Notes: a model not told the origin generated them from the letters alone. Positions 10,062-22,812 are shown, numbered from the stretch's first letter. The stretch is 64,000 bases of DNA from Hemerocallis citrina (GCA_017893485.1 JACEHZ010000374.1:588001-652000), one strand, 5' to 3'. Numbers and translations: made by a program.

Positions 10062-10560
10062 TCTTATTCCTCGTTGAGCAAAGTTGCAGGTGACCAACTC
10101 CTCCCTGAGCGAGAGTTTTCGGTAGAGCAAAGCTTCTTCTTCCTTGTCGAGCGAAGGTGCAGGCGACTAAGGCGACCACTCTCTTCATCGAGCAAAGGCC
10201 TTTGGGCGAGCAACAGTCTTCGTTGACCAAGCTCTGGGAGACATAACACTTGGCGACCAAACACCCCTTTGGCAAGCAGAAGTTCTTTTTCCTCATCGAG
10301 CATAGGCGCAGTCGACAAATCTTTTCATCGAGCAAGGGCTTTTTAGGCGACCACCAGTCTTCGTCAAGCAAAGGGATCTTTGGGCGACCACTAATCATCG
10401 TCGACCAAGCTCTGGGCAAACAAACACTTGGTAATCATCTTCTTCTTTGTCGAGTAGCTATTCGGGTGACCAACATCCCTTTGGCGACCAACTCGAGCCT
10501 TGGCTACCAAATGTTGAGTGAGCGATTATTGGGCATTGATTCTCGTTCATCTTCGAGGTG
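9880..10560 (+). repeat. degenerate GCGACCA/GAGCAA tandem array (unit A)
   Basis: Repeated GGCGACCA, TCGAGCAA and CAGTCTTCGTC blocks at irregular spacings of roughly 30-80 bp. The same array recurs at 19079-19540 in unit B. Confidence 0.7.
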
Positions 10561-11445
10561 GGCTTATAGTAGGCCGAAGATTGAAGTGGGAGCTTGGCAA
10601 AGCTTGGTATTGGCGAAGTCTCGGAGCTCTGGGTTAAATTTGAGGCCTTTTGGTCGAGTTGGGTTTGTGGAACTAGGCTTTTGTTGATAGAGCTTTGGAG
10701 TTGGGCGACCGAAGCTTTTGGGATACCTCGGATCTTCGACCACCACTACTATCGAGGTGCTGTCTTCCAAGCTTCGGGGCTTGTTCAGGTGTTGCTGAAT
10801 TTGGACTTGGGTTTGAACATCTCCTACCTCGAAGCTTCTCCCCATAGCCGAGGTTGAAGGTACGCTAGCTTGGACTTTTGTTGAGTTTTTGTTAAGTTGA
10901 TCATCCCTTTGAGTTTTTGCTGAGTTTGGGTTTGGCTAAGGTTGGAGGTAGGGTTTTGGTGAAGCATGAATTTAGAGATGGTCGAAGCTTGAGTTTGTGT
11001 TGCTTCAAGTATTCGGAGTTAAGTTTGTGAAGTTTGAGGTTGAGTAGAGTGTGACTTGACCAACTTGGAGCTTCGTTGAATTGGGTTTGAGATTTTACCC
11101 AATCTTCTTCTTGATGTTGGGTATTCGCTTGCGCCCACAAAGTGTTTGTTGATTTGTCTACCCCAATGGCTTCAAGACTTTAGTTGATTTCGGGATTCAA
11201 ATAAGTTGATTATCTTCTACCTTGGTTTGGCAATTCCTCAAATTTTTGCGCACCAAGTGTTTTTTGAGTGGTCTATCTCATTGAATCGCTCTTTCTTCGA
11301 CCAAACATTGTGTTGTTCACTTGTTTTGTCGATCGAACGTTTCTTTGTTGGGAGATTGCTCTTATTGATTAGGGGGTTGAGTTCTTCGACCGTTGGATCT
11401 TGTGGATGGCTCAGGTTTTGCCACGTGGCAGCTTTCTTGGAGGCC

Positions 11446-11454
11446 CTATAAATA
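11446..11454 (+). promoter_or_regulatory. TATA box of the unit A gene, with upstream G-box
   Basis: CTATAAATA, conserved in unit B at 20448-20456, with a conserved CAATCCCACCCCTAATTTGC start region just downstream. Unit A also has a palindromic G-box CCACGTGG at 11421-11428. Unit B has CCACATGG there. Confidence 0.65.
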
Positions 11455-12306
11455 ATACTCAATCCCACCCCTAATTTGCTCATTTACTTCCTCCACTTTC
11501 TCTCTCTTCAAACTTTTTGAGAGCGTCTTTCCAGAAATTGTGGTGGTTTACCGGGCGGTGTTGGTGGTTTGACGGTGGTGCTAACGGTCGTTGTATTTTC
11601 AGTGATCTTATGATCTTGATCAGGTAATTCCTTTGCAATTGTTGTCAGTTATGTTTATCATTTCATCAAGCAATTCTTCTTACGTTACTGTTTGTTTAGA
11701 GGTAGAAGGTGATGTTGAGTCTAGTTGTTTCACTAGAAAAGAGAAGGGGAAAGATGTTATTGGTTGTTCCACTATTGTTAAGACAGTCGTTGAGCCTGAG
11801 AGAGATAGGGGGAATGCACTTAAAACACTTTTGTTACTAGTTTTAGAATTGATTAGGGAGTGTAACATCTCCATACAAAAATTATGCACATGTTGGTTCC
11901 TAAAATTTTCTTGAATCATGGAAATTTTTCCTCTCATTTTTCTAGTCACAACCGTGTGATTTATTTTAATTAAAACCCACTATCCCTAAATCCATTTTTG
12001 TAGCCCACTAAGACTATTACAAATTTAAAGCCTATAATTATCTTTGTGTGCACTGAAATGTACATTTAAAATTTAGTTAATCGGTGCGCCTTGCCATGGG
12101 TAACACACACATCTAACTTAATAAAAAATAATAGTAAAATTTGTATGAAGTAGTGTGCACTCACATTTGATACATGTGCACGTGCTTTGTGCATGCTAGA
12201 AGTGGCTGGCCTACACTTTGAGATGAGGGAGAGTGGGGTGAGTTTGTGGTGAGTGGTGAGTTCTTTTAGGGAGTGGGAAGTTATTGTAACTATTCCTTAA
12301 TTTGAC

Positions 12307-12315
12307 CTATAAATA
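12307..12315 (+). promoter_or_regulatory. TATA box of LTR-S
   Basis: CTATAAATA about 450 bases into the LTR, as in LTR-E, -F and -G. Confidence 0.6.
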
Positions 12316-13159
12316 GATCACCTATTTTCATGAGGAAAATGCAAATCAAAACCACAAAAAAAAAGGAGTGAAAGAGAGCTAGAGTTGCGGTTGTGCTAGG
12401 AGGAGGCCGAATTTTCTCTTGGAAGCTTTGGAGCATTTTTCTGAGGGGTTCTACTACTAGGGAATTCTACTTTTGAGGTGAGTGTCTCTTTAATTTCTAA
12501 TTTAGTTCTTTTGATGCATGAAATTGTTAGGTAATTGTTTTGAGTAATCTAGATTGTGATTGGTAAATTAATTTGAGTATGAATGCATGCTAGATTAAAT
12601 AGACTAGATGAATAGATGAATGGAAATTGATTTGTCATGCTTTTAAATAAGTTTGCATAAGTTTTCTTGTGTGTTAATATCATGTGTAGTTGCTCATGTA
12701 CACTAATTCATGAATAGTGGTTCATGTTAGATTTTGCTACACCATGACTAAAATGTATATTTGAAATTGAGTATGCATAACAATTTGTAAAATTGCGTAA
12801 TTTATGTTAGAATGGCATGCAGATTGCATGTAGATTGGGGATATAGTTATTTTTTCCTAACTCTATAATAATTGGTAGGGCATTCATACTAATTTTATAA
12901 TTTTTGAAAACAAATTTGAATCAATAAGGAAAAAGAACGTAAAGGTTAAAGATTTCACAATATAAGTTATTTGATTAATTTCCAAGTTAAAATATAATAA
13001 ATTGGAGGGATTTTTCGTTCTAGAAAATTTAGAGATGTTGTGTATAGCAATGATCATAAAAATATTTAAAGAATAAGAAAATTAGAAGTTATGGGATTTG
13101 GTCGAAAATAATCGAGAAACAGAGAGGTGGTATAAGAGGAGTTTAATAGAGATATAATC

Positions 13160-13400
13160 AATTGTGGCGTTTGGTTTCTTAGTCAGCGCATGAAGGGGGG
13201 TTTGGCATTTCTGGGTATGTGTGGGTTCGATTCTTGGGAGGCTGTGTTCTTTTCCGAAAATTTCATTTTTTTATAAATTAACAATAGATGAGGTGTATAA
13301 ACTATAGAGTGGGGTTTTCTTCACCATTTGAGAGTGGCCTAGTGGTTGTTGGATGCATTTGGGTTGTGGTTGGGTGCTGTGCGGTTTGGGGTTTGAACCT
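13160..13400 (+). other. two tRNA-like modules in LTR-S
   Basis: Module one ends in a perfect pol III box B, GGTTCGATTC (13224-13233), with a weak box A-like TGGCGTTTGG upstream. Module two has box A TGGCCTAGTGG (13335-13345) and box B-like GGTTTGAACC (13390-13399, one mismatch to GWTCRANNC). No full cloverleaf was found, so these are not called tRNA genes. Confidence 0.5.
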
Positions 13401-14299
13401 GGCTGTGCACATTTATTTTTCTTTTATTATTTTAATGACTTTTCATGTTTTAAAATTTTGGGAAAATTGTAGAATTATCTTAGAATACTACTAGAACCTT
13501 GGGAAATAATTCTACATTATTATAAGATATAATTTGAGGATAAAATGAATAACAGTTGATTTGGATAAGAGATATCTTATTTTGAACTAGAATTATATTA
13601 TGAGATTTAAAATATGAATTAAGGAGAAAATTTGGGGATCGAGTTGAATATGAAAAATTGTGTTGGGAACTAAATAAATACTAATTTACATTTTATTAAG
13701 AAGAAAATTTTGATCATTTCGACTAGAGGTATTTTTAAAAAAAGTTTTATCATCTGGATTAAAATCGATCTAAAGTTAATTTGAGTTGTAAAAGAGTAAA
13801 ATTTGAAAGTTGAACATCATATTATTTGGGAAGGAGTTTATTGAAAGCAATTGGTAAAGGTTTTCAATGTACAAGTTCGTTGCAAGAGATGGAGAAACTA
13901 TCCATTATTATACAGAGAAGGTTGATTTGAAACTGTTGAATAAGCTTATTGTAACTATTTGATCAAATAAAGGGGGTTATGTGAGCAAGAGAATAGTTTA
14001 ATATATGAATGAATGAGAATTTAAAATGTAGAGGGTATGAATAACCTAGGATGTTGTGCACATGAAATGTGTAGATTCTAGAGGCTAAGTGAGACCCAGA
14101 ATACCAGCAGTTGTGATAGATGGAATTTGAGAAGTAACCAGAGTGGATTGACTTTCTCTCTGAGAAGTAGCCAGTGTGGGCTAACATTCTCAGTGTTTTG
14201 GTTTAAGCCCGGTGGCAAAGCTAAATCTAGGTCTTAATAACTGTAACTTAAACTTAAGGTCAGACACTAGTTGGAGATATAATGAAACAAGAGCAAACG

Positions 14300-14575
14300 T
14301 GAGTTATGGAATCCACGATGACTCGCTGAGTGAAACAAACCCCAGTATTCAGAGATAATGGATGAAATAGGCCACAGAATGATCCGCGAAGTGAGATTGA
14401 TTTGCAGTATTCTAGGGCGAAAGCGACGCTCACGGGATATTTTTGCAATGAAGGTTCTAGGATGACTCACGGAGTGAGACAATCTCTAGTATTTCGGGAC
14501 GATGGATAATAGGCCACAGAATAATCTGCGAAGTGGTATTGATCTCCAGTATTCCGGGGCGAGGACCAATACTTA
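14300..14575 (+). repeat. tandem duplication inside LTR-S
   Basis: Two imperfect copies of a unit of roughly 130-150 bp, each with a GATGACTC-GAGTGA block, AGTATTC, ATAGGCCACAGAAT and TCYGCGAAGTG (14309-14459 and 14460-14575). Confidence 0.7.
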
Positions 14576-15109
14576 CAAAGTATCTAAATCTCGTAGTAGT
14601 CATAGTAGTAGGTTGCATGGCAAGGGACAGAACCCTATAATGAGGAGTACGATAAGGGCTAGCCTTCGGACCTATGTAGTATGTGATGCATAGAATCCGA
14701 ACAAGTATGCATTAGTGTCATCGTAGTGTAATGTCTGCATTAAGCATTCGGTCATGTCATACACTGATACAACTATGACAGTCACTTTTCTTGTTTGCAT
14801 TAAAATTTGTGTTTCCTAAATTAAAGAATCGCTGTATTATAGCATAGTTGTATGCAGCTGACATGCCCAATGTTTCTCAGTTGCAGGATTGGACTTGGCA
14901 TGAACTTGAAGTCACTATAATGAGTTGTTACAAGATTAAAGAATTTTCATTATTGTAGATTGTATTGTATTCATTTAATTCCGCTGTGCCCTTGTAAACA
15001 ACATGTTGTATATGAAAAGTTTTAAATTCATTGTAAATTTGTAGAAAGTTGAAGTAAAAGATCCTGTATTTGCTACGGATTACTAGTGTTTGAAATTTGG
15101 GGCGTTATC

Positions 15110-15230
15110 GGTAGTACCCCGTAGTAGATTGAGATTTCCTTAGGAATGACATGTAGTATGCCGAGCCAGACCTAGTCAACACCACTGAGGTTGATTTTTC
15201 TACTACTATTCTTACGAGGGAAGAGCTTGA
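15110..15230 (+). other. unit A resumes after LTR-S
   Basis: GATTGAGATTTCCTT here matches GATCGAGATTTCCTT near 20886 in unit B, confirming that LTR-S is an insertion in unit A only. Confidence 0.75.
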
Positions 15231-17384
15231 CGTGATCAGGGTGGCCTTCGGGATTCCCTCCGAGTACGGGTACTCTTACTGGGTCCCGAAGTTAGAGAAT
15301 GCTACACGATGTCTGAAGAGTACTGTTTCTTCCCTTGTGATGCCTTTTATGCGGGCCTTCACTTGCCTCTTAACCTCTTCATCAGAGAGGTGTTCAACTG
15401 GTATAGACTGTGTCCGATACAGCTTATGCCAAATGCGTGGAGGCACGTTGTTGGATTCGTTCTATAGTGTCGTAGGCTCTGAGCTGAACCGAGTATCACC
15501 GTCTTTAGGCGACACTTCAAGATCACCCAGTAAAACAAAATGGAGAAATAATGGTACCTTTGCCCTAGTAGAAATCGAGGGGTAATCGAGGTTCTCAACT
15601 CGATTAAGTGTTGGATGGAGAAGATTCTCATCGTTCGTAGTGTTGAACCGTGGGGGATTCCCATGACATGGGGAAGGACGGTTCCATTGACGTTGATGGC
15701 GAAACCAGTGGTGACCACGGCGGTGAGGAGTTTTAGTGTTGCTCTTCTTGCGCTGAAGATGTTGGCATGGCAAGATATCATCGACGAAGTACTCTTCGAA
15801 GGTGGTCTTAGCTCGGGTGATCCTAGAACGGTTTATTGCTTTTGTTTCCTGCCCATATCTTGTTGCTTTAGTTGATATCTTTGCTATTTATTGTTTTGTT
15901 TTACATTATGATTTCTCATCTCTTCGTGTTTGATCTTGCATGGACAGTAGGTATGGATTTTGGAGACTTGACTGAGGATCGGTTGGGCCTTCGCAAAAAT
16001 AGGGTCGACGAGCCTAAGAAGCACAAGAGGTTGGTGATCTTTCCCCCTGCTTCCAAGGATCCATCTGGCCCAACCCCAATTGTTCCGACAGAGATGCCTT
16101 TGGGGGTGTCGCTTGATGCCGTTGCAGGGGGTTCTTCTTTGGTGGTGATCATAGCAAGTGCTATGCCCATCCTCTTGATCGCCTAGGCAGCGGTGATTCT
16201 CAGTGACGAGAGGGAGATGATTCATCTTCCCGACTGGAGCGTGAAGCAGAATGAGAGCTTCCTCGGCAACTCAGCTGCGTGCTTAGATGAGATTCGTCAC
16301 CTCCCCACTCCAACAGATTGGGAGAGGATGAAGATGAAGCCACCCAAGAGATCCATCCTAGAGATTGCCCGAGCACATGTGATGGTACGTTCTATTGTTT
16401 TTTGAAATTTGGTCTTCGCATCATTCATTTGTAGTGCAATATCTTGAACATTTTCCTTCTTGTTTCAAATGGCGTGTTACTTCAGCCACTTAGTCAATTT
16501 CTACGTCACTGAGGAGAAAAATATGAAGGTGCAAGTCTCTCGTGCCAAGTGGGACAAAAAGAAGGTCATCAAGGAGTTGAGTACGGAGTTGGAGGCATTG
16601 AACAAGGAGGCACACCTAGAGTTGGAGGCGTCGGTGAAGAAGGAAGAGGAGTCACACCTCAAGCTTGAGGCATCAAAAGAAAAGGATGGTCGGTCTCGTG
16701 CTTGAGTTAGAGAAGGCACAAGCTGAGATGGCATTGGCTGTAAAGGATGCTGAGACTAAGGTAGATGCCGAGGCTAAGGCCAAGCTCCAGATCTTGATTG
16801 ATAAGTCATATGCTCGGGCTATCACTCACGTGGCGGAGCGTGTTCCCGACTTCACTGGGAAAGGATACCACGTGATGCTCCATTCTGGAGAGGCTCTAGG
16901 TGGGTACGGAGGCAAGGAAGGAGAAGAGGGCAGCACTCATGGAAGGGGTGCGAAGAGTGGCTAGGGTGAGATGAGCAAAGTGAAGGAGGCGGCTTGGGGA
17001 TCCTTGCCCTTAGCTCCGCCGAATCAGGTGGCCGCTTGATTCTTCATCCATGTTTTCTAGTTACTTTCATAGTAGATTTCTGTATGGCACAATATTGCGG
17101 TCTGGACACCGCACCATTTTATCTTTCTTTTAGTAGATGAAAAAAATGCTTTCTTGCTTTACCAACACTTGTATATTGTTTCGATGTACTTTGACCTATT
17201 CCTGGTTGCGAAATTCTTTTGCTTGACTCTTTTGTGACTATTATTCTTGCCTTGGCAATGTTGAGATAACTCTTTGGTCCTTCTCGATTGCAGATGATTG
17301 CAGGAATGGAAGAGAAGTCCCAAGATGATGATGTTGATCAGCTTCGCAAAACATTGCGCATAACGGAGTTGACACTTGATCCCC

Positions 17385-17732
17385 ATGAAGCTCCTCTTCA
17401 TAGCTCCCCGTGGGCGGAGCTCCTCTTCATAGCTTGTTGGGGAAAAAACTCCTCTTTGTAGGTAATCAATTGCGAAATTCCTCTATGTAGCTCCTACATG
17501 GCGAAGCTTCTCTTTTTAGCTTCCCGGTGACTAAGCTACTCTTCGTAGCTCCCCAGTGCTAAAGCTCCTTTTCATAGGTCCCCGGTGCTGAAGCTCCTCT
17601 TCATAGCTCCTCGATGCCAAAACCCCTTTTCAAAGCTGCCCGGGAGAGAAGCAACTCTTCGTAGCTTCTCCGTAGCGAAACTCCTCTTTATAACCCCACC
17701 GTGGTGAAGCTACTCTTCGCATATCCCCAGGG
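17385..17732 (+). repeat. 29-bp tandem array, unit A
   Basis: About 12 degenerate units of 29 bp with consensus parts AAGCTCCTCTTCRTAGCTCC and CCGGTGCCG. It lies just downstream of the decayed gene, where Tat-type elements often carry variable tandem repeats. Confidence 0.8.
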
Positions 17733-18036
17733 TGTTGGGTTTCAAGGTTTACAACCGAGTAATAGGCAGTGAAAAATACAAAAAATAATTCAAAACCCAA
17801 CCATGGATTCAAGCAAAAACCATAAATCGTGTTAGGAGTTCTACCTTAACGATGGAACTATTGTTTCCATAGTCTGCCAATCACGAGCACTGCATCGTTG
17901 CGGTGCCTCTACGATATCCACACGAACAAATCAAAATCGGCTCTCCCTCACACTATGGTGCTAACTGCGGGAAGGGGGATGTTCCTCACGTTCTCACTTT
18001 CACGCTCTGTGAAGACTAGGGTTTTCAATCTCAATG

Positions 18037-18108
<72 letters not shown>

Positions 18109-19061
18109 TTGTGTAGACCCTAAGTGAGCAGTGAGGTGTGCTGGCCTTCTAATTTGGGTTGCCCAATTAGTTTAACTAATTTTCCAACCAACATTGGGAG
18201 CCCAAGTCTTACTTAGATTCCCAATTAAATTCATTAAAATCATCCAATGAATTTAAATCTCAATTTTTATCCATTTTAAGTGTGTGATCCTATAGGTTCA
18301 CATTACGTTGACAGTAATACTAAAATCATAGTTTAGTGATACAAACAGTGAGCGGTATCTAGCAATACTTCACTACTACTCAAGTAATGCGAATGCTAGT
18401 GATTTGACAAAACCTATCCGTGAGGGGTATCTAGCAATACATCACTACTACTCAAGTAACGAGAATGCTAGTGATTTGGCATAACCTATCCGTGACCAAT
18501 GTTACCATGTAGTCTAGTCCTTTTTTCTAGGTATCTTAATTGACCATAAGGCATAGAGCATGTCACCCTTGTATAGTTCAATCTTTGGTTTCTTGATTTT
18601 CGAGTATACTTACTAAAACAAATGAGATTAATATCTCATATTGGCTCATTTGAGGAAGGTCATGCATTTTACAGTCTTACTTAATCAAGGGGCCCGAAGA
18701 TATTGCTCCTAGTATGTAAGAGGGACAAATCATATCTAAGTCACTCACATCCCTCTGCATGATTTGTAGTATGTCCAATAGTCAACTTTATAATCACTTT
18801 ATTACAGGCAACGTTTAACGGCAATAAAACATATAACTTCTCATGTAGGGAACCATAGTGACTTCAAGTCAAAGAACTACGTACACCATGGTCACTGTGA
18901 GAATCGCTTATGGTACTCACGTAACGATCCATATAGCATTCTCATGGTGGGTCATTCCAATACATTATTACTCTAATATGTACTCATCTGAAGACTTGAT
19001 ATCTCATATCCATGACCCATGAGAATAGTCATCGGTCTACCCACATGCTAGTCTCTATGTA
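17733..19061 (+). mobile_element. copia-type solo LTR, unit A copy (3' truncated)
   Basis: Starts TGTTGGG at the same array position (CCCCAGG) as the full copy at 23439-25094, so the insertion predates the unit duplication. It stops at GTCTCTATGTA where unit B begins, about 240 bp short of the full LTR. It has a local duplication of the GTATCTAGCAATAC block (18355-18490) not shared with copy B. Confidence 0.75.
18042..18108 (+). repeat. (TG)n microsatellite
   Basis: About 30 TG units. The equivalent tract in copy B lies at 23743-23817 and differs in length and purity. Confidence 0.95.
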
Positions 19062-19078
19062 CAGAAATATCAATTGAT
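19062..19078. other. 17-bp filler at the duplication junction
   Basis: CAGAAATATCAATTGAT joins the truncated copia LTR of unit A to the first base of unit B and matches neither side. This suggests end joining. Confidence 0.6.
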
Positions 19079-20447
19079 TCTTATTCCTCGTTATGGAAAG
19101 TTGCAGCCGACCATCTCCTCGCCGAGCGAGAGTTTTCGGTCGAGCAAAGCTTTTTCTTCCTCGTCGAGCGAAGGTGTAGGCAACTAGAGCGACTACTCTC
19201 TTCGTCGAGCTTGGGCCTTTGGGCAAGCAACAGTCTTCGTCGACCAAGCTCTGGGAGACATAACACTTGGTGATCAAACCCCTCAGCTTCTTTTTCCTCG
19301 TCGAGCACAGGCACAGTTGACCATTCTTTTCGTCGAGCAAGGGCTTTTTGGGTGACCACCAGTCTTCGTCGAGCAAGGGCTCTTTGGGCGACCACCAGTC
19401 TTCATCGACCAAGTTTTAGGTGACCACACACTTGGCGATCATCTTCTTCTTTGTCGATCAGCTCTTCCGGCAACCAACATCCCTTTGGCGACTAACTTGA
19501 GCCTTGGTGACCAAACCTTTGGGCTGAGTGAGCTCTTGTTGGGCCTTGAGTCTCGTTCATCTTCGAGGTGGGCTTGCAGTAAGCCGAAGATTAAAGTGGG
19601 AGCTTGGCAGAGCTTGGTTTTGGCAAAGTCTTGGAGCTCCTGCTTAAATTCGAGGACTTTTGGTTGAGTTGGGTTTGTTGACGTGGGATTTTGTTGACGG
19701 AGCTTTGGAGTTGGGCAACTGAAGCTTTTGCGCGACCTAGGATCTTCGATAACCACCACTATTGAGGTGTTTTCTTCCAAGCTTCGGGGCTTGTTCAGGT
19801 GTTGTTGAATTTGGACTCGGGTTTGAACATCTCCGATCTCAAAGCTTCTCCCCATAACCGAGGTTGAAGGTAGGCTAGCTTGGAGTTTTTGTTAAGTTGA
19901 TCATCTCTTGGAGTTTTTGCTGAGTTTGGATTTTGCCAAGGTTGAAGGTAGGATTTTGGTGAAGCATGAGTTTGAAGATGGTTGAAGCTTGAGTTTGTGT
20001 GGCTTCTTATAGTCGGGGTTAAGTTTGTGAATTTTGAGGTTGAGTGGAGTGAGACTTGATCAAATTGGAGCTTTGTTGAATTGGGTTTGAGATTTTACCC
20101 AATCTTCTTGTTGATATTGAGTCATTGCTTGTGCCCACCAAGTGTTTGTTGAGTGGTCTACCCCATTGGCTTCAAAACTCTAGTTGATTTTGGGTTTCAA
20201 ATAAGTTGATTATCATCTACCTTGGTTTGGCGATTCCTCGAATTTTTGCCCACCAAGTGTTTTTTGAGTGGTCTATCCCATTGAATCTCTCTTTTGTCGA
20301 CCAAACGTTGTGTTTTTCACATGTTTTGTCGATCAAACATTTCTTTGTTGGGAGATTGCTCTTATTGATTTGAGGGTTGAGTACTTCGACCGTTGGATCT
20401 TGTGGATGGCTCTGATGTTGCCACATGGAAATTTTATTTTGGAAGCT

Positions 20448-20456
20448 CTATAAATA
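20448..20456 (+). promoter_or_regulatory. TATA box of the unit B gene
   Basis: CTATAAATA at the position equivalent to 11446-11454, followed by the same CAATCCCACCCCTAATTTGC block. Confidence 0.65.
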
Positions 20457-20722
20457 AGACCCAATCCCACCCCTAATTTGCGCATTTACCTCCTCCACTT
20501 TCTCCCTTTTCAAAATTTTTGAAAGCTTCTCTCTAGAAATTGTGGTGGTTTACCGGACGGTGCTGGTGGTTTGCTTGGTGGTTTGACGGTGGTGCTAGCG
20601 GTCGTTGTATTTTTAGTGTTCTTCTGATCTTGATCAGGTAACTCCTTTGTAATTGTTGTCCATTATATCTAGCATTTCGTCAAGCAATTCTTCTTTCATT
20701 GCGGTTTGTTTAGAGGTAAACA

Positions 20723-22812
20723 ATGATGTTGAGTGTATTCGTTTCACTAGAAAAGAAAAAGGGAAAGATGTTTGGTCTTTCCAATATTATGGAGACGGTC
20801 GTTGAGCCTGAGAGAGATAGGGGGAGTACACTTAAAATATCGTTGTCTCTAGTTTCTGAATTGATTTGGGAGCACCCGTTAGAAGATCGAGATTTCCTTC
20901 GAAATGGCATGGAGTATACCGAGCCAGACCCTGTCCACACCATTGAGGTTGATTTTCCTATCACTATTCTTACGATGGAAGAGCTTGTCATGATCATGGT
21001 GGCTGTCGGGATTCCCTCTGAGTACGGGTTACTCTTACCAGGTCCCAAAGTTTAAGCATGCTACACGATGTTTGAGGACAACTATTTTTTTCCCTTGTGA
21101 TGCCTTCTACGTGGGGCTTCACTTGCCTCTTCAACTCTTTGTTAGAGATGTTTTCAACTGGTATAGGCTATGCCCGATGCAGCTTATGCCAAATGCATGG
21201 AGGCACGTTGTGGGGTTCGTTCTATAGTGTCGTAGAGTCGTAGAATCGGCGCTAAACCGAGTCTCACCGTCTTTAGGCGACACTTCAAGATCGCCCAACA
21301 GAACAAAATGGAGGAATGATGGTACCTTTGCCCTAATAGCAATCGGGGGGTGATCGAGGTTCCCAACTCGATTAAGCATTGGAGGGAGAAGATTCTCATC
21401 ATTCGTAGTGTTGAACCATGGGGGATTCCCACAACATGGAAAATGATGGTTCCAGCGATGTTGAGGGCAAAACCGGTGGTGACCGCGGCGGAGATCAGTT
21501 TTAATGACGCTCTTCTCGCGCTGAAGATGTTGGTGTGTCAAGATATTATCGACGAAATACACTTCGAAGGTGGTCTTAGCCCTGTTGATCATAGTACGGT
21601 TTATTGCTTTCGTTTCTTTTCCATATCTTGTTGCTTTAGTTGATATCTTTGCTATTTGTTGCTTTGTTTTACATTATGAGTTCTCATCTTTTCGTGTTTG
21701 ATCTTGCTTGGATAGCAGTTATGGATTTTGGAGACTTGATGGAGGAAAGGGAGACCCTTCGCAACAAAAGGGCCGACGAGCCCAAGAAGCACAAGAGGTC
21801 GGTGAGCCGCCCCCCTGCTTCCAAGGATCTGTCTTCCCCGACCCCAATTGTTCCAACTGAGAAGCCTTCGAGGGCGTCGCTTGATGCCGTTGCAGGGGGT
21901 TCTTCTTTTGCGGCGATCGTAGATGGTAGTACGCCTATCCCCTTGATCGCCCAGGCTGTGGTGATTCTCAACGACGAGAGGGAGATGATTCACGTTCCTG
22001 ACTGGAAGCAGCAGGAGAGCTTCCTCGGCAACTCGGCCACTTGCTTAGATGGAATTCGTCACCTCCCCTTTCCCGCAGATTGGGAGAGGCTAAAGATGGA
22101 GCCGCCTGAGAGATCCATCCTAGAGATTGTCCGAGCGTAGGTGATGGTACGTTCTAGATTTTTTTGAAATTTGGTCTTCGCATCATTCATTTGTAGTGCA
22201 ATATCTTGACCGTTTTACTTCTTGTTTCAGATGGCATGTTACTTCGGACACTTAATCAATTTCTACGCCGCCGTGGAGAAAAATTTGAAGGTGCAAGTCT
22301 CTCGTGCCAAGAGGGACAAGAAGAAGGCCGTCAAGGGGTTAAAGATGGAGTTGGAGGCATTGAACAAGAAGGATGAGGAGGCACTCATAGAGTTGGAGGC
22401 GTCGGCGAAGAGGAAAGATGAGTCACGCCTCAAGCTTGAGGCATCATAGAAGAGGGTGGCCAATCTCGTGCTTGAGTTGGAGAAGGCATGAGTCGAGACG
22501 GAGTTGTCTATAAAGGCCGCTGAGGCTAACCTAGAGGCCAAGGCTAAGGCCAAGCTGCAGAGCGTAATCGATAAGTCCTTTTCCCGGGCTATCAATTACG
22601 TGGCGTAGCGTGTTCCCAGATTCACTGGGAAAGGATACCACGTGATGCTTTGTTCTGGAGAGGCTCTTGGTGGGTACGGAGGCATGGAGGACGGAGAAGA
22701 GGGCGACACTCCTACACGGGGTGCAAAGAGTGGCTTGGGGAACAATAGCAAAGGGAAGGAGGTGGCTAGGGGATCCTTGCCCGTAGCTCCGCCGAAGCAG
22801 GTGGGGGCTTGA
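20723..22812 (+). pseudogene. Transposase_28-type gypsy gene, unit B copy
   Basis: Better preserved sister of the unit A gene. From 20723 the frame reads ERDRG, then RDFLRNGMEYTEPDP and GIPSEYG. One extra T near 21030 breaks the frame. The next piece has the LHLPLQLFVRDVFNWYRL and MPNAWRHVVGFV signature of PF04195-like proteins (21115-21230). Next come WWYLCP (about 21320) and PNSIKHWREKILI (21358-21396), then a Pro/Ala-rich linker starting MDFGDLMEERE (21721). An intron with intact GT-AG (22147-22230) precedes a coiled-coil tail (22231-22450) rich in Lys and Glu, where a stop falls at 22447. Several lesions make it a pseudogene. The function is known only as a gag-like product of plant gypsy elements. 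Confidence 0.7.

Larger units (their letters stand above)
11861..15109 (+). mobile_element. LTR-S, 3.25-kb solo LTR inside unit A
   Basis: Starts TGTAACATCTCC and ends GGGGCGTTATC, a decayed form of the GGGGYGTTACA end of related LTRs here. Flanks are GGGAG (11856-11860) and GGTAG (15110-15114), a 5-bp duplication with one mismatch. Unit B shows the uninterrupted site near 20871. It contains a TATA box, two tRNA-like modules (13160-13400) and a local duplication (14300-14575). The long length and TGTAAC...GTTACA ends fit Tekay/Del-like chromovirus LTRs, but lineage cannot be settled from an LTR alone. Confidence 0.82.
11640..17040 (+). pseudogene. Transposase_28-type gypsy gene, unit A copy
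   Basis: Decayed gene of the plant 'putative gypsy type transposon' family (PF04195-like), split by the solo LTR at 11861-15109. Visible pieces: start region (11640-11860); GIPSEYGYSYWVP then, in another frame, the LHLPL, WYRLCPIQLMPNAWRH region (15230-15460); a KMEK-WWYLCP region (15540-15580); a linker rich in Pro and Ala (15954-16390); and a coiled-coil tail rich in Lys/Glu (16470-16700). Most breaks are frameshifts. The intron starting GTACGT at 16385 has CAA instead of CAG at its acceptor (16470), unlike unit B. In this family the protein is a gag-like product of non-autonomous elements with a C-terminal coiled coil. It is not expected to be functional. Confidence 0.65.
10062..19061 (+). 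repeat. tandem duplication, unit A
   Basis: First copy of a segment that recurs at 19079-24854. Order in both: GCGACCA array, TATA promoter, decayed Transposase_28-type gene, 29-bp array, copia LTR. Unit A is 9,000 bp, or about 5.75 kb after removing its private 3.25-kb solo LTR. Homology begins at TCTTATTCCTCGTT (10062) and ends at GTCTCTATGTA (19061). Identity by eye is roughly 85-90 percent. Confidence 0.85.

Noticed and set aside
17898..18116. 72-codon frame ending in Cys-Val repeats
   Set aside because: Translation of the (TG)n microsatellite in a copia LTR.
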